Source of the DNA: Halorubrum kocurii JCM 14978
GTDB taxonomy: Archaea; Halobacteriota; Halobacteria; Halobacteriales; Haloferacaceae
Assembly: GCF_000337355.1 (NCBI RefSeq)
Contig: NZ_AOJH01000062.1
Coordinates: 1-64,000 of the forward strand
Direction of reading: 5' to 3'
DNA length: 64,000 bases
Each line of letters opens with the position of its first letter. Positions within the stretch are counted from its first letter, which is position 1. Below are positions 28,335 to 36,864 of this stretch, piece by piece. A model generated the notes under the pieces. The model was not told the origin of the DNA and did not search any database. It worked only from the letters and a program-made list of their open reading frames with translations. Both the position numbers and the translations under genes were made by a program.

Positions 28335-30065
28335 ATGACAGACAAAGACAACATCGACACGGTCGGACTCTCGCGCCGCACGCTCCTGGCGGGCCTCGGC
28401 GCGGTCGGCGTGGCCTCCGCGGGCGCGGGACTCGGCACCACGGCGTACTTCAACGACACCGAGTCGTTCGAGGAGAACACCCTCACCGCCGGTCAGCTCG
28501 ACCTGCTCGTCGACTGGCAACAGACCTACGACTTCGGCGAGGGGCGCAAGTTCATCAGCGCACACCCGGACCACGACGAAGACGGGGAGCAGTCGATCAT
28601 CGACCCGGAAACCCAAGAGGTCATCAAGTACAGCGACTTCCCGGACGAGGACGACGAGGACAGCAACGGCGCAAACCTGCCGGTGCTGACCTGCGACAAC
28701 ATCCCGCCCCTCTCGGAGGCGTACTTCAACGTCGACCCCGTCACGGGCGAGGAGATGGAGAGCCTCGTCCAAATCACCGACGTGAAGCCCGGCGACTCCG
28801 GCGAGATCACCTTCTCGCTGCACCTCTGTGACAACCCCGGCTACATCTGGATGCAGGCGGACAACATCTCCGACGACGGCGGCGCCGCCACCGAGCCCGA
28901 GCTGCTCGTCGACCCGGGCAACCTCGGTGACCTCGGCGACGCCATCCAGGCGACGCTCTGGTACGACGAGGACTGCGACAACGTGTACGACGGCGCGGAG
29001 CCGGTCGACATCATGCTGACGCTGGACTTCTCCGGCTCCATGCTGTACGACCAGTACGGCGGCGTCGTCAGCGACGACGACATCACCGTCGGCGGCAACA
29101 CCTACGACGAGACGACGAAGATCGACCTCGTTGAGCTCGGTACCCGCCAGTTCGTCGACTACCTGCAGTCGCAGGGGTCGGACGTGCGGGTCGGAGTCGC
29201 GTACTTCGACGGCGAGGGGAGCGGCGAGTCGCTCCCCCGGACGGGCGTCTACCAGCCGCTCACCAGTGACCTCTCGGCGGTCGACACGTCACTGACGAAC
29301 CTCCGCCAGAAGCTCGCGAACGTCGTCACCGGGTCCGGATTCACCGCTAGCAACAAGCCAACTGCGCCCTTCGACGGCGACGGCGATCCCGACCCGTTCT
29401 CGAACGCGAACGGCATCGCGACGGGCACGTACATCGGCGAGGGCGTCGACGACGCGCAGGCCGAGCTCGACTCGAACGGCCGCACCGACGTCGAGAAGCG
29501 CAACATCGTGCTCTCGGACGGTGAGTCGTTCAACGGCGACGGGACCACGGCGTTCTCCTCGCCGACCGACGCGGCCGACGACGCCCGCGCGGCGTCGCCC
29601 GGTCCCGAGACCGACGTCTTCACCATCAACGTGAACGGCAGCGCCGGTACGCTCCAAGCGATGGCCGGTCCGGCCGGCGGACCGGGCGGCGACCCGGCGT
29701 TCTTCAACGACGTCGACGACCCGCTCAACATCCCGACCGTCTTCGGCAACCTCGCGGCCCAGACCGTGCAGGAGAAGGTCATCATGGAGGACACGCTCGC
29801 GGCCGTCCTCGCCGAGCTCGCCGACGGGGACGGGATCCCGCTCGACGGCAACCGTGCGACGCTGTACGACGAGCTCAACGACCCGGCCGACGACCCGGAC
29901 CGCGACGCGTTCCGCGGCGACGGCGTGATGCACTGCGTCGCACTCGAGTGGGAGCTGCCCCTCGAGGTGGGCAACGAGGTCCAGGGCGACACGCTCGCCT
30001 TCGATCTCGGGTTCTACACCGAACAGGCGCGCCACAACGACGGCGCCGGGCCGTCGGCGGCCTGA
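28335..30065 (+). CDS. SipW-type exported protein with nested von Willebrand A domain
   Basis: The 576-residue protein has the same leader (GLSRRTLLAGLGAVGVASAG) and LTAGQLDLLVD start. The first half of the TasA-like fold ends at about residue 215 (VKPGDSGEITFSLHLCDNP). The vWA domain spans about 226-475 and has MIDAS-type DFSGS (Asp231, Ser233, Ser235) and a later LSDGES. The fold resumes with MEDTLAAVLAELADG and LEWELPLEVGNEVQGDT, ending YTEQARHND. It is a paralogue of the gene at 25201 with a longer N-terminal loop. Role as surface fibre or adhesin is inferred. Confidence 0.85.
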   Translation: MTDKDNIDTVGLSRRTLLAGLGAVGVASAGAGLGTTAYFNDTESFEENTLTAGQLDLLVDWQQTYDFGEGRKFISAHPDHDEDGEQSIIDPETQEVIKYSDFPDEDDEDSNGANLPVLTCDNIPPLSEAYFNVDPVTGEEMESLVQITDVKPGDSGEITFSLHLCDNPGYIWMQADNISDDGGAATEPELLVDPGNLGDLGDAIQATLWYDEDCDNVYDGAEPVDIMLTLDFSGSMLYDQYGGVVSDDDITVGGNTYDETTKIDLVELGTRQFVDYLQSQGSDVRVGVAYFDGEGSGESLPRTGVYQPLTSDLSAVDTSLTNLRQKLANVVTGSGFTASNKPTAPFDGDGDPDPFSNANGIATGTYIGEGVDDAQAELDSNGRTDVEKRNIVLSDGESFNGDGTTAFSSPTDAADDARAASPGPETDVFTINVNGSAGTLQAMAGPAGGPGGDPAFFNDVDDPLNIPTVFGNLAAQTVQEKVIMEDTLAAVLAELADGDGIPLDGNRATLYDELNDPADDPDRDAFRGDGVMHCVALEWELPLEVGNEVQGDTLAFDLGFYTEQARHNDGAGPSAA

Positions 30066-30265
30066 CCTCTCGGATCGCACCGGCCCGATACGCGGTCGAT
30101 CCGCGTCTGAGCGGGTGCGAAACCGGGGAACCACGCGGGGGTATGGCGTCCGTACCCACGGGGTACGGTCGCCGGTCCGTCCGGGTAGGACGCGCATACA
30201 TACCAGCGCTGTCGACGTAGGGAAGCCATCGACGAGACGGCCGTTCGGAGCCGCAACGACACACA

Positions 30266-31060
30266 ATGACACAAAAGGAATCGAAACTCACGCGGCGGGA
30301 GGCGCTCGCGGGCGTCGGAGCCGTCGGCTTCGCGGCCCTCGGGGCCGCCTCCGGACGGCCGACGGGAACGGACGGCTGGAACGAGTACCCGGAGTACACG
30401 TACGCGCAGTCCGACACTCCGTGGGACCTGCTGGTCGGCTGGCGGCGCACGGAGAACGGGACGGTCGTCGGGTCGAGCCCGACCGACGGCTTCGACGACG
30501 TCGAAGCGGCCGGGATCCGGCTCGTCGACGTGGACAACGCGCTCCCGGGCGACACCGGGACCGCGAGCGTCGGGCTCCGGCTCGACGACCCCGCGGGCAC
30601 CGCCCCGGACGGCGTCCGGGTGTGGCTGCGGATCGATCCCCGCCTCGACACCGCCGACGCCGCGAGCGCCGCGCTCGCCGAACGCATCTCGATCGAGGTC
30701 CGGTACGACACGGGGATACTCGGCATCGGCGGCTGCGGCGGTGCCGAGGGGAACTTCGCGGGCTACGGCGACCTGATCGCCGTCGGCACCCTCGCGGAGC
30801 TGGACGGCTCGGCGCTCGCGGACGGGATCGAGCTGAGCCCCGGCCTCTTCGGCGGCGACTGTCTCACGACCGAGGAGCGCCGCTGCCTGATCTTCGCGTG
30901 GGAGTTCAGCTCGGACGGCGGCAACGCCGGACAGGGCGGCGCCGTCGACTTCGACGTGGAGTTCGCCGCGGACGACTGCCGCAACGAGGGCAACCCGTTC
31001 GACGCGTCCGACGCCGGGGCCGAGACGGGGTCGTCCGACAGCAGCGAGGAGCCGCTATGA
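30266..31060 (+). CDS. Exported SipW-cluster protein, divergent member
   Basis: The 264-residue protein has a Tat-like leader (TRREALAGVGAVGFAALGAASG) but lacks the usual FNDTES segment. The mature part keeps the cluster's logic: DNALPGDTGTASVGLRLDDP in the middle and LIFAWEFSSDGGNAGQGGAVDF near the C-terminus, so it is probably the same beta-sandwich. A Ser/Glu-rich tail follows. Its stop overlaps the next start (ATGA), beginning a tightly packed run of five genes. The 200-bp gap upstream suggests a separate promoter, perhaps near GCGCATACATAC (30192-30203). Confidence 0.78.
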   Translation: MTQKESKLTRREALAGVGAVGFAALGAASGRPTGTDGWNEYPEYTYAQSDTPWDLLVGWRRTENGTVVGSSPTDGFDDVEAAGIRLVDVDNALPGDTGTASVGLRLDDPAGTAPDGVRVWLRIDPRLDTADAASAALAERISIEVRYDTGILGIGGCGGAEGNFAGYGDLIAVGTLAELDGSALADGIELSPGLFGGDCLTTEERRCLIFAWEFSSDGGNAGQGGAVDFDVEFAADDCRNEGNPFDASDAGAETGSSDSSEEPL

Positions 31061-32472
31061 CCCCCGGAGACGACGGCGCGGGGCGCCAGAGCGGACTGAG
31101 CCGGCGCCGCCTCCTCGCCGGTATCGGCGGCGTCGGCGCCGTCGGGATGGCGAGCGGCCTCGGTACGGGCGCGTACCTCGCCGACCGGGAGACGTTTGCG
31201 GACAACGTCTTCGGCGCCGGCTCGGTCGAGCTGATAGTGAACGAGGAGGTCACCGACGGGACCTTCGCGGTCGACGTGTCGGATATCGACCGCGGCCACG
31301 GCGGCACGGAGACGTTCGATATCGAGGTTCGGACCAACCCCGCCCGCGTCTGGCTCGCGACCGACTGTCCGGCGGCCGGCGACGCCCTCGCCGACGCCAT
31401 CGAGGTCGACGTCGCCGTCGACCGGGAGTCGGTGACGGACGGGTACCGGCCCCTCGCCGAGGTCGAACGCGAGCTCGTCGCCGGCGAGCGGATCGACGCG
31501 GGCTGTCTCGGTCCCGACGACCGCGTGACCGTCGAGGTGAACTGGCAGCTGCCCGGCGACGCGCCCGACGAGGTCGCCGGCGAGGCGACTGACCTGACGT
31601 TCCGGCTCTACGCCGAGCAGTGCCGCCACGTCGCCGAGGCGGACGCCGCGGCGTCGAACCCCTTCGCCGACCGCGTCTGCGAGGGCTCGGACGACGACTG
31701 CCCCGCGTGCGTCGAGTTCGGGAAGGCGGACGACATCGAGGCGGCGCTCGCGGTGGGCGACGTCCTTCCGCTGACCGGACTCCCCGCGGGCGTGGGCGCA
31801 CACGACATCGAGATCACCGCGGTCGAGACGAAGGCGGACGACGAGGCGATCGGTGCCGCGTTCGTCCTCCGCGCCGCCGACGGGGCTCCCGGACCGGCCG
31901 TGTGTGCGGTCGAGATCAAGGGCGGGCGGGGGACCGAACGCTACGAGATCGACCCGGCCGCTCCGGCGACGGGCGAGGTGCTGTTCGCGCCTCGAAAGCC
32001 CGACAGCGACGAGCGACACGGGATCAGCCACATCGTCGTCTTCGTCTGCTCCGGCGATGACGGCGACAGAGGCGACGATTCGAGCGACTGCGTCGTCTGC
32101 GACGACTCGGCGGTCTCGCTCGCGTCGCTCGACGTCCGCTACCGCGGCGACGACGCGTCGGTCACCGCGGTCTCGACCGGGGGGAACACCGGCGGGACCC
32201 TCTTCGAGGGCACGCTCACCCCCGGCGGGGCGTTCACGCTGTTCGGCAGCGACGTGGTTCGGGGCGGGAACGCCGGCAACGGAAACGCCGGCCCCGACAA
32301 GCTCGGCCCGGAGGTCGACATCACGGTCGACGGCGGGGAGCCGATATCGCTTCACGTGAGCTGCTCGGAGCCGCTCGCGGTCGGGACGCGGTTCGGTGAC
32401 GGCGACCTGTTCGAGGTCACCGGCGGCACGACGACGGACGGCGAGTCGCTCTGCGACTCGGAGGCTATCTGA
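31057..32472 (+). CDS. SipW-type exported protein with C-terminal domain
   Basis: The 471-residue protein has a Tat-like leader (LSRRRLLAGIGGVGAVGMASG) and AYLADRETFADNVFGAGSVEL, a variant of the SipW signature. The TasA-like fold covers about residues 45-200 (IDRGHGGTETFDIEVRTNP; VNWQLPGDAPDEVAGEA). The C-terminal half begins VEFGKADDIEAALAVGD and resembles the extra domain of the gene at 26860. It contains CVVCD and several Gly-rich loops. Starts and stops overlap its neighbours on both sides, so it is translated with the signal peptidase gene. Confidence 0.82.
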   Translation: MTPGDDGAGRQSGLSRRRLLAGIGGVGAVGMASGLGTGAYLADRETFADNVFGAGSVELIVNEEVTDGTFAVDVSDIDRGHGGTETFDIEVRTNPARVWLATDCPAAGDALADAIEVDVAVDRESVTDGYRPLAEVERELVAGERIDAGCLGPDDRVTVEVNWQLPGDAPDEVAGEATDLTFRLYAEQCRHVAEADAAASNPFADRVCEGSDDDCPACVEFGKADDIEAALAVGDVLPLTGLPAGVGAHDIEITAVETKADDEAIGAAFVLRAADGAPGPAVCAVEIKGGRGTERYEIDPAAPATGEVLFAPRKPDSDERHGISHIVVFVCSGDDGDRGDDSSDCVVCDDSAVSLASLDVRYRGDDASVTAVSTGGNTGGTLFEGTLTPGGAFTLFGSDVVRGGNAGNGNAGPDKLGPEVDITVDGGEPISLHVSCSEPLAVGTRFGDGDLFEVTGGTTTDGESLCDSEAI

Positions 32473-33488
32473 TGAACAATCCACTCACATCACCACGACT
32501 CAGGAAGGCGGCGAACGTACTCGGGATCGTCCTGTTGATCGCGCTCGTCGCGCCGTTCGCGGTGTACGCGGCCCCGGAGCTCGTCGGTGCGGACGAGAGC
32601 TTCGTCGTGCTCACGCCGAGTATGACGCCCGCCATCGCCCCGGGTGACGTGGTGGTCGTCGCCGAGCGGGACCCGACGGCGATCGCCGAAGGCGACGTGA
32701 TCACGTTCGCCCTCGGCGCGAGCGACGTGCCGGTGACGCACCGCGTGATCGGCGTCGTCGACGAGGGTGGCGCCCTCGCGTTCGAGACGCAGGGCGACGC
32801 CAACGAGGGGCCGGACCCCGGGTTCGTCCCGGCGGCCAACCTCGTCGGCGCGGTCACGTTGACGATCCCGTACATCGGGTACGTGATCCAGTTCGCGGGC
32901 ACGCGAGCCGGCTTCGTCACGCTGGTGCTGCTCCCGTTCGGCCTGCTCGCGGTCACGGAGGTCTGGTCGATCGTCCGTGACCGGGACGAACGGGCGGCGG
33001 CGACCGCCGCGGCCGAGGGGTCGCCGAGCGATTCGGACGGCGACGCGACCGCCGCCGCGACCGACCCCGCCGCGACCGACCCCGCCGCGACGTCCGACAC
33101 ACCGGCTGCGACCGGATCCGGGGGCGTGTCCGTCGACACGGTCGGCGGGGCGGCCGCGGTACTCGCGGCGTTCGCGCCGTACGCCGTCTACGTCGCGTTC
33201 GAGCTTCGCACCGCCGTCGCGATAGCGGTCGCGGTGGCGGCGTCGACGCTCCTGCTCGGCGCGCTCGCGGCGTGGGTCCCGGCCAGCGGCGTCCTCGATC
33301 GCGGCGGATCGGTCGCGGACTCGGCGAGCGGTGAGCCCGCGTCGGGGCCTGACTCGGACGCGCCCGCACCGCTCACTCCCGTCGACCGGGACGCGGCGAC
33401 CGACGGGTTGGGAGCGCTGCCGGCGACCGCGTCCCCGGCGACCGCGCCGCCGCCGGCGCAGCCGGACAGCGCCGGGGAGGGGGACTGA
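32472..33488 (+). CDS. Signal peptidase I, archaeal/SipW type
   Basis: The 338-residue membrane protein has catalytic Ser50 in LTPSMTPAI and His90 in VTHRVIGV in place of the bacterial lysine, plus a conserved Asp in QGDANEGPD (Asp109 or Asp115); this is the ER/archaeal/SipW catalytic type. A membrane segment precedes the serine, another follows at about 128-155, and two more lie at about 210-260 after an Ala/Thr/Asp-rich loop. Its overlap with the exported-protein genes strongly suggests it is the dedicated processing enzyme of this cluster. Confidence 0.93.
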   Translation: MNNPLTSPRLRKAANVLGIVLLIALVAPFAVYAAPELVGADESFVVLTPSMTPAIAPGDVVVVAERDPTAIAEGDVITFALGASDVPVTHRVIGVVDEGGALAFETQGDANEGPDPGFVPAANLVGAVTLTIPYIGYVIQFAGTRAGFVTLVLLPFGLLAVTEVWSIVRDRDERAAATAAAEGSPSDSDGDATAAATDPAATDPAATSDTPAATGSGGVSVDTVGGAAAVLAAFAPYAVYVAFELRTAVAIAVAVAASTLLLGALAAWVPASGVLDRGGSVADSASGEPASGPDSDAPAPLTPVDRDAATDGLGALPATASPATAPPPAQPDSAGEGD

Positions 33489-34186
33489 TGGCCGCGAACC
33501 GCGGGCTCGTCGGCGCCGTCGCCCTCGCCGTGTTGGTGTGGGGGGTCGCGTTCGGTGGGGGGCTCACCGCCGCCGTCCTCACGTCGTCCGTCGACGTGAC
33601 GACGACGTTCGGGACCACCGACAATCTCACCGAGATCGACGCCTCTTCCGGCGGCGGTTTCGCCGTCGCGACCGCTCCCGTCGGGAACGAGACGGAGGGG
33701 GGAGAGGAGGTCGAGAACGGCACCGCTCCGCCGGAGAACGGTACTGCTCCCTCGACGAACGGCACCGCTCCGCCAACGAACGGTACTGCTCCGTCACAGA
33801 ACGCTTCGGTCCCGACGGACGACCCGGCCGCGAACGAGTCGGCGCCGTCGGAAGACGAGAGCGCGCCCTCCGAGAACAGCTCGGCGCCGCCGGAAGACGA
33901 GACGGTGCCGGAAGATGAGGGCGCGCCGCCCGAGAACAGCTCGGCGCCGTCCGAGAACAGCTCGGCGCCGTCCGAGAACAGCTCGGCGCCGTCCGAGAAC
34001 AGCTCGGTGTCGCCGGAAGACGAGACGACCACGGACACTGACGATCCGGCGCCTTCGGCGTCGGACTCCACGGGCAACGCCACCACCGAGACCCCCCCGG
34101 TGCTCGGGGAGGACGCCCCCGAATCGGTGAGTAGCGCCGTTTTCCGGTCGGTCAGTCTTCCGTCGCTGTTCGCGAGCGAGGCGTGA
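33488..34186 (+). CDS. Mucin-like exported protein with many N-glycosylation sequons
   Basis: The 232-residue protein has one N-terminal hydrophobic segment (about 8-30) that serves as signal or anchor. A Pro/Ser/Thr/Glu/Asn-rich extracellular stretch carries 14 N-x-S/T sequons, mostly in short repeats such as NGTAPP and SENSSAP. Such regions are usually heavily glycosylated stalks in archaeal surface proteins. It overlaps the peptidase gene (ATGA) and the next small gene. No folded domain is evident. Confidence 0.75.
   Translation: MAANRGLVGAVALAVLVWGVAFGGGLTAAVLTSSVDVTTTFGTTDNLTEIDASSGGGFAVATAPVGNETEGGEEVENGTAPPENGTAPSTNGTAPPTNGTAPSQNASVPTDDPAANESAPSEDESAPSENSSAPPEDETVPEDEGAPPENSSAPSENSSAPSENSSAPSENSSVSPEDETTTDTDDPAPSASDSTGNATTETPPVLGEDAPESVSSAVFRSVSLPSLFASEA
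33930..34011 (+). repeat. 21-bp tandem repeat encoding SENSSAP
   Basis: Four near-perfect copies of a 21-bp unit (CCGAGAACAGCTCGGCGCCGT) encode tandem seven-residue repeats, each with one N-glycosylation sequon. Copy number could vary between strains by slippage or recombination. Confidence 0.85.
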
Positions 34187-34347
34187 CGGTGAACTCCCCG
34201 ATCCGGCCGCGAGAGCCCGCGGAGCGTCGCGGTTCGGGCCCCCGCGTCCGTCGGTCTCCGGTCGGGGCGAAACTGACGGTCCTGCTCGCGTTGGCCGTGT
34301 TGGTCCTGCTCGCCCTGATATTCGGACTCGTCCGCGGACTTGCGTAG
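34183..34347 (+). CDS. 54-residue single-span membrane protein (GTG start)
   Basis: A GTG at 34183 overlaps the stop of the upstream gene and opens a frame of 54 codons ending in TAG at 34345-34347. The product has a basic, Arg/Pro-rich N-terminal half and one strongly hydrophobic helix (LTVLLALAVLVLLALIFGLV) near the C-terminus. The stop/start overlap continues the pattern of the operon, which supports its being real. It could be a small accessory subunit of the peptidase or secretion step; function is unknown. Confidence 0.6.
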   Translation: MTVNSPIRPREPAERRGSGPRVRRSPVGAKLTVLLALAVLVLLALIFGLVRGLA

Positions 34348-34392
34348 CCGGTTCACGATTATTAAGTGTCGACCGATCGAACGACCGAACGT

Positions 34393-35190
34393 ATGGTCGC
34401 ACTCGACGCGTTCGCGTTCGTCTTCGTCGCGGGCCTCATCACGGCCCTCGCGACGGGTATCGGCGCGCTCCCGTTCTTCTTTTTCGACTCGATCAGCGCC
34501 CGCGGCAACGTGGCGCTGTGGGGGTTCGCCTCCGGGATCATGGTGGCGGCGTCGCTGTTCGGGCTCGTCGACGAGGGGCTCGCCGAGGGGACGCCGACGG
34601 AGATCGGGATCGGCATGCTCGCCGGCGTGGTCCTCGTGGTCCTCGCGCACGAGGTGCTGATGGACGCCGAGATCGACCCGCAGGAGTACGAGGAGGCCGA
34701 CTTCAAGAAGCTCATCCTGATCCTCGGCGTGCTGACGGTCCACAGCTTCCCGGAGGGGATCGCCGTCGGCGTCTCCTTCGCGGACCTCGGGCTGGAGGGC
34801 GGCACGCAGCTGTTCGGGTTCACCGTCCCGCTCTTAGCCGTGTTCATGACCGTCGCCATCTCCATCCACAACGTACCTGAGGGGACCGCCATCTCCATCC
34901 CGCTGCGGTCGATGGGCGTCTCGAAGTGGAAGATGGTGTGGTGGTCGGTGTTCTCCAGCCTGCCCCAGCCGATCGGGGCGGTCATCGCGTTCGCGTTCGT
35001 CCGCTACGCCCGCGAGTTCCTCCCGTACGGCTTCGGCTTCGCCGCCGGCGCGATGATCTACCTCGTGCTCTCCGAGTTCATCCCGGAGGCGCTCGAGACG
35101 GGGACCGACCTCCCCGGCGGCGGGAAGCGCGTGCTCGCCGGCGGGATCGCGCTCGGCGTCGCACTCATGGTCCCGCTCAACTTCATCTGA
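34393..35190 (+). CDS. ZIP family metal transporter
   Basis: The 265-residue protein has about eight membrane segments and the ZIP signatures: HSFPEGIAVGVSF in segment IV and HNVPEGTAISIPL in segment V, whose His and Glu residues bind the metal. It likely imports zinc or a related divalent cation. I chose the ATG at 34393 because TATA-like ATTATTAAG (34357-34365) is about 30 bp upstream, giving a leaderless mRNA; a GTG nine codons earlier is less likely. Confidence 0.92.
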   Translation: MVALDAFAFVFVAGLITALATGIGALPFFFFDSISARGNVALWGFASGIMVAASLFGLVDEGLAEGTPTEIGIGMLAGVVLVVLAHEVLMDAEIDPQEYEEADFKKLILILGVLTVHSFPEGIAVGVSFADLGLEGGTQLFGFTVPLLAVFMTVAISIHNVPEGTAISIPLRSMGVSKWKMVWWSVFSSLPQPIGAVIAFAFVRYAREFLPYGFGFAAGAMIYLVLSEFIPEALETGTDLPGGGKRVLAGGIALGVALMVPLNFI

Positions 35191-35233
35191 CCGCGGGCGG
35201 AAGCGCCTCGCGCCCGCCCGCGGCCGAACCCGC

Positions 35234-36088
35234 TTAGGCGCCCCCGCCGAACGTCGTCGGATTCACCGCGCCGGGGCCCTCGCCCACGTCGTAGCCGCGC
35301 CGGATCGCTCCTCCCATCTCGTCGACGGCGGCGGCGACCGCCTCGCGGAGGGGCTCGCCGCGCGCCAGCCGGGCGGCGATCGCGCTCGACAGCGCGCAGC
35401 CGGAGCCGTGGGTCGCATCGGTCGCGACGCGGGGGGTCTCGAAGCGGAGCACGCCCGCCGAATCGGCGTCGCCCGATCCGTCGTCTCCCCGCTCGCCTCC
35501 CACGACGAGCGTGTCGGTCACGCGCTCTCCGTCTCCGATGTGGCCGCCTTTTATAAGCGCGGCGTCGGCGCCGGTCGCGACCAACGCCCGCCCGGCGCGC
35601 TCGGCGTCGGCCGGCGTCTCGACCCTGTCGTCGACCAGCACCTCGGCCTCGTCGGCGTTGGGCGTGACCAGGGTCGCCGCCTCGATCAGCCCCTCGTAGG
35701 CGGCCTCCGCGTCGGGCGACAGCAGGCGGTCGCCGCTCGCCGCGACCATCACCGGGTCGACGACGACCGGAGCCGAGGCGGCCGCCACCACTCCGGTCAC
35801 CGTCTCGACCGTCTCGGCCGTCGCCAGCATGCCGGTCTTGACGGCGCCCACGTCGAAGTCGTCGAAGACGGCGTCGCACTGGCTCGCGACGTGCGCCGGC
35901 GGCACCGCGTGCACGTCGCGGACGCCGCGGGCGTTCTGGGCGGTCGTCGCCGTCACGACCGACGCGCCGAAGACGCCGAGCGCGGTCATCGCCTTCAGGT
36001 CGGCCTGTATCCCCGCTCCGCCCCCGGAGTCGCTCCCGGCGATCGCGAGCGCGACGGGCGGCGAAACCGGGTCGCGCGCAGATGTCAT
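35234..36088 (-). CDS. thiD: Hydroxymethylpyrimidine/phosphomethylpyrimidine kinase
   Basis: The 284-residue protein is a ribokinase-fold ThiD. It begins with the substrate-binding [18 protein letters not shown] (about 15-32) and has [16 protein letters not shown] near the C-terminus, where the conserved Cys and GSG anion hole lie. It phosphorylates HMP and HMP-phosphate in thiamine synthesis. Unlike many archaeal ThiD proteins it has no ThiN domain fused at the C-terminus. It is divergent from the DsbA-family gene. Confidence 0.94.
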   Translation of the reverse strand: MTSARDPVSPPVALAIAGSDSGGGAGIQADLKAMTALGVFGASVVTATTAQNARGVRDVHAVPPAHVASQCDAVFDDFDVGAVKTGMLATAETVETVTGVVAAASAPVVVDPVMVAASGDRLLSPDAEAAYEGLIEAATLVTPNADEAEVLVDDRVETPADAERAGRALVATGADAALIKGGHIGDGERVTDTLVVGGERGDDGSGDADSAGVLRFETPRVATDATHGSGCALSSAIAARLARGEPLREAVAAAVDEMGGAIRRGYDVGEGPGAVNPTTFGGGA

Positions 36089-36173
36089 GTCTGAGTAATA
36101 CCACTCGGTTGTCTAAAGTCGTGGCGATCGCCGACGCCGAACGGCCTTTGCCCCTCGCGGCCGAACCGACGGT

Positions 36174-36830
36174 ATGTCGAACACCGACGCGGCGGACGAA
36201 TCGACCCCCGACGCGACCGAGTCGATCACGATCTACTCCGACTACGTCTGCCCGTTCTGTTACCTCGGGCGGCAGTCGCTCGCGCAGTATCAGGAGACGC
36301 GCGAGGAGCCGCTCGACATCGACTGGCACCCGTTCGACCTCCGCGCGGGCAAGCGCGGTCCGGACGGCGAGATCGACGACGCCGTCGCCGACGGGAAAGA
36401 CGAGGAGTACTACGAGCAGGCCCGCGAGAACGTCCGCCGGCTCCAGGAGAAGTACGACGCCGAGATGGCACAGGAGCTCCGGACCGACGTCGACTCGCTC
36501 CCGGCGCAGGTCGTCTCCGTGCACGTGCGGGAGACCGCGCCCGAGTCGTGGCTCGCGTTTGACGAGGCGGTCTTCGCGGCGCTGTGGCAGGACGGCCGCG
36601 ACATCGGCGACCGCGAGGTGCTCGTCGACATCGCGGAGCGCGTGGACGGGCTCGACCCGGCGATCGTCGACGAGGCGCTCGACGACGATGACCTCCGCGA
36701 CCGCGTCACCGACCTGTTCACCGCGGCGCGGGAACGGGGCGTCACCGGCGTCCCGACGTTCGCCTACGACGGCCACGCCGCCCGCGGCGCGGTGCCGCCG
36801 GAGCAGCTCGAACGGCTCGTCGAGGGGTAG
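36174..36830 (+). CDS. DsbA family oxidoreductase (FrnE-like)
   Basis: The 218-residue protein has a thioredoxin-fold with active-site Cys26-Pro-Phe-Cys29 (DYVCPFCYLG) and a long helical insertion (about 60-150), the layout of FrnE/DsbA-like proteins. The cis-proline loop is GVTGVPTFAY near residue 195. It lacks a signal peptide, so it is probably cytoplasmic and acts in thiol redox or small-molecule isomerisation. The substrate is unknown. Confidence 0.88.
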   Translation: MSNTDAADESTPDATESITIYSDYVCPFCYLGRQSLAQYQETREEPLDIDWHPFDLRAGKRGPDGEIDDAVADGKDEEYYEQARENVRRLQEKYDAEMAQELRTDVDSLPAQVVSVHVRETAPESWLAFDEAVFAALWQDGRDIGDREVLVDIAERVDGLDPAIVDEALDDDDLRDRVTDLFTAARERGVTGVPTFAYDGHAARGAVPPEQLERLVEG

Positions 36831-36864
36831 GGACCGCGGCTCGTCGCCCCTTCGGGCCGTCGCC

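Noticed and set aside
33930-34011. CRISPR-like short regular repeats
   Set aside because: The units are contiguous 21-bp coding repeats in frame with the sequon-rich protein; there are no spacers and no cas genes.
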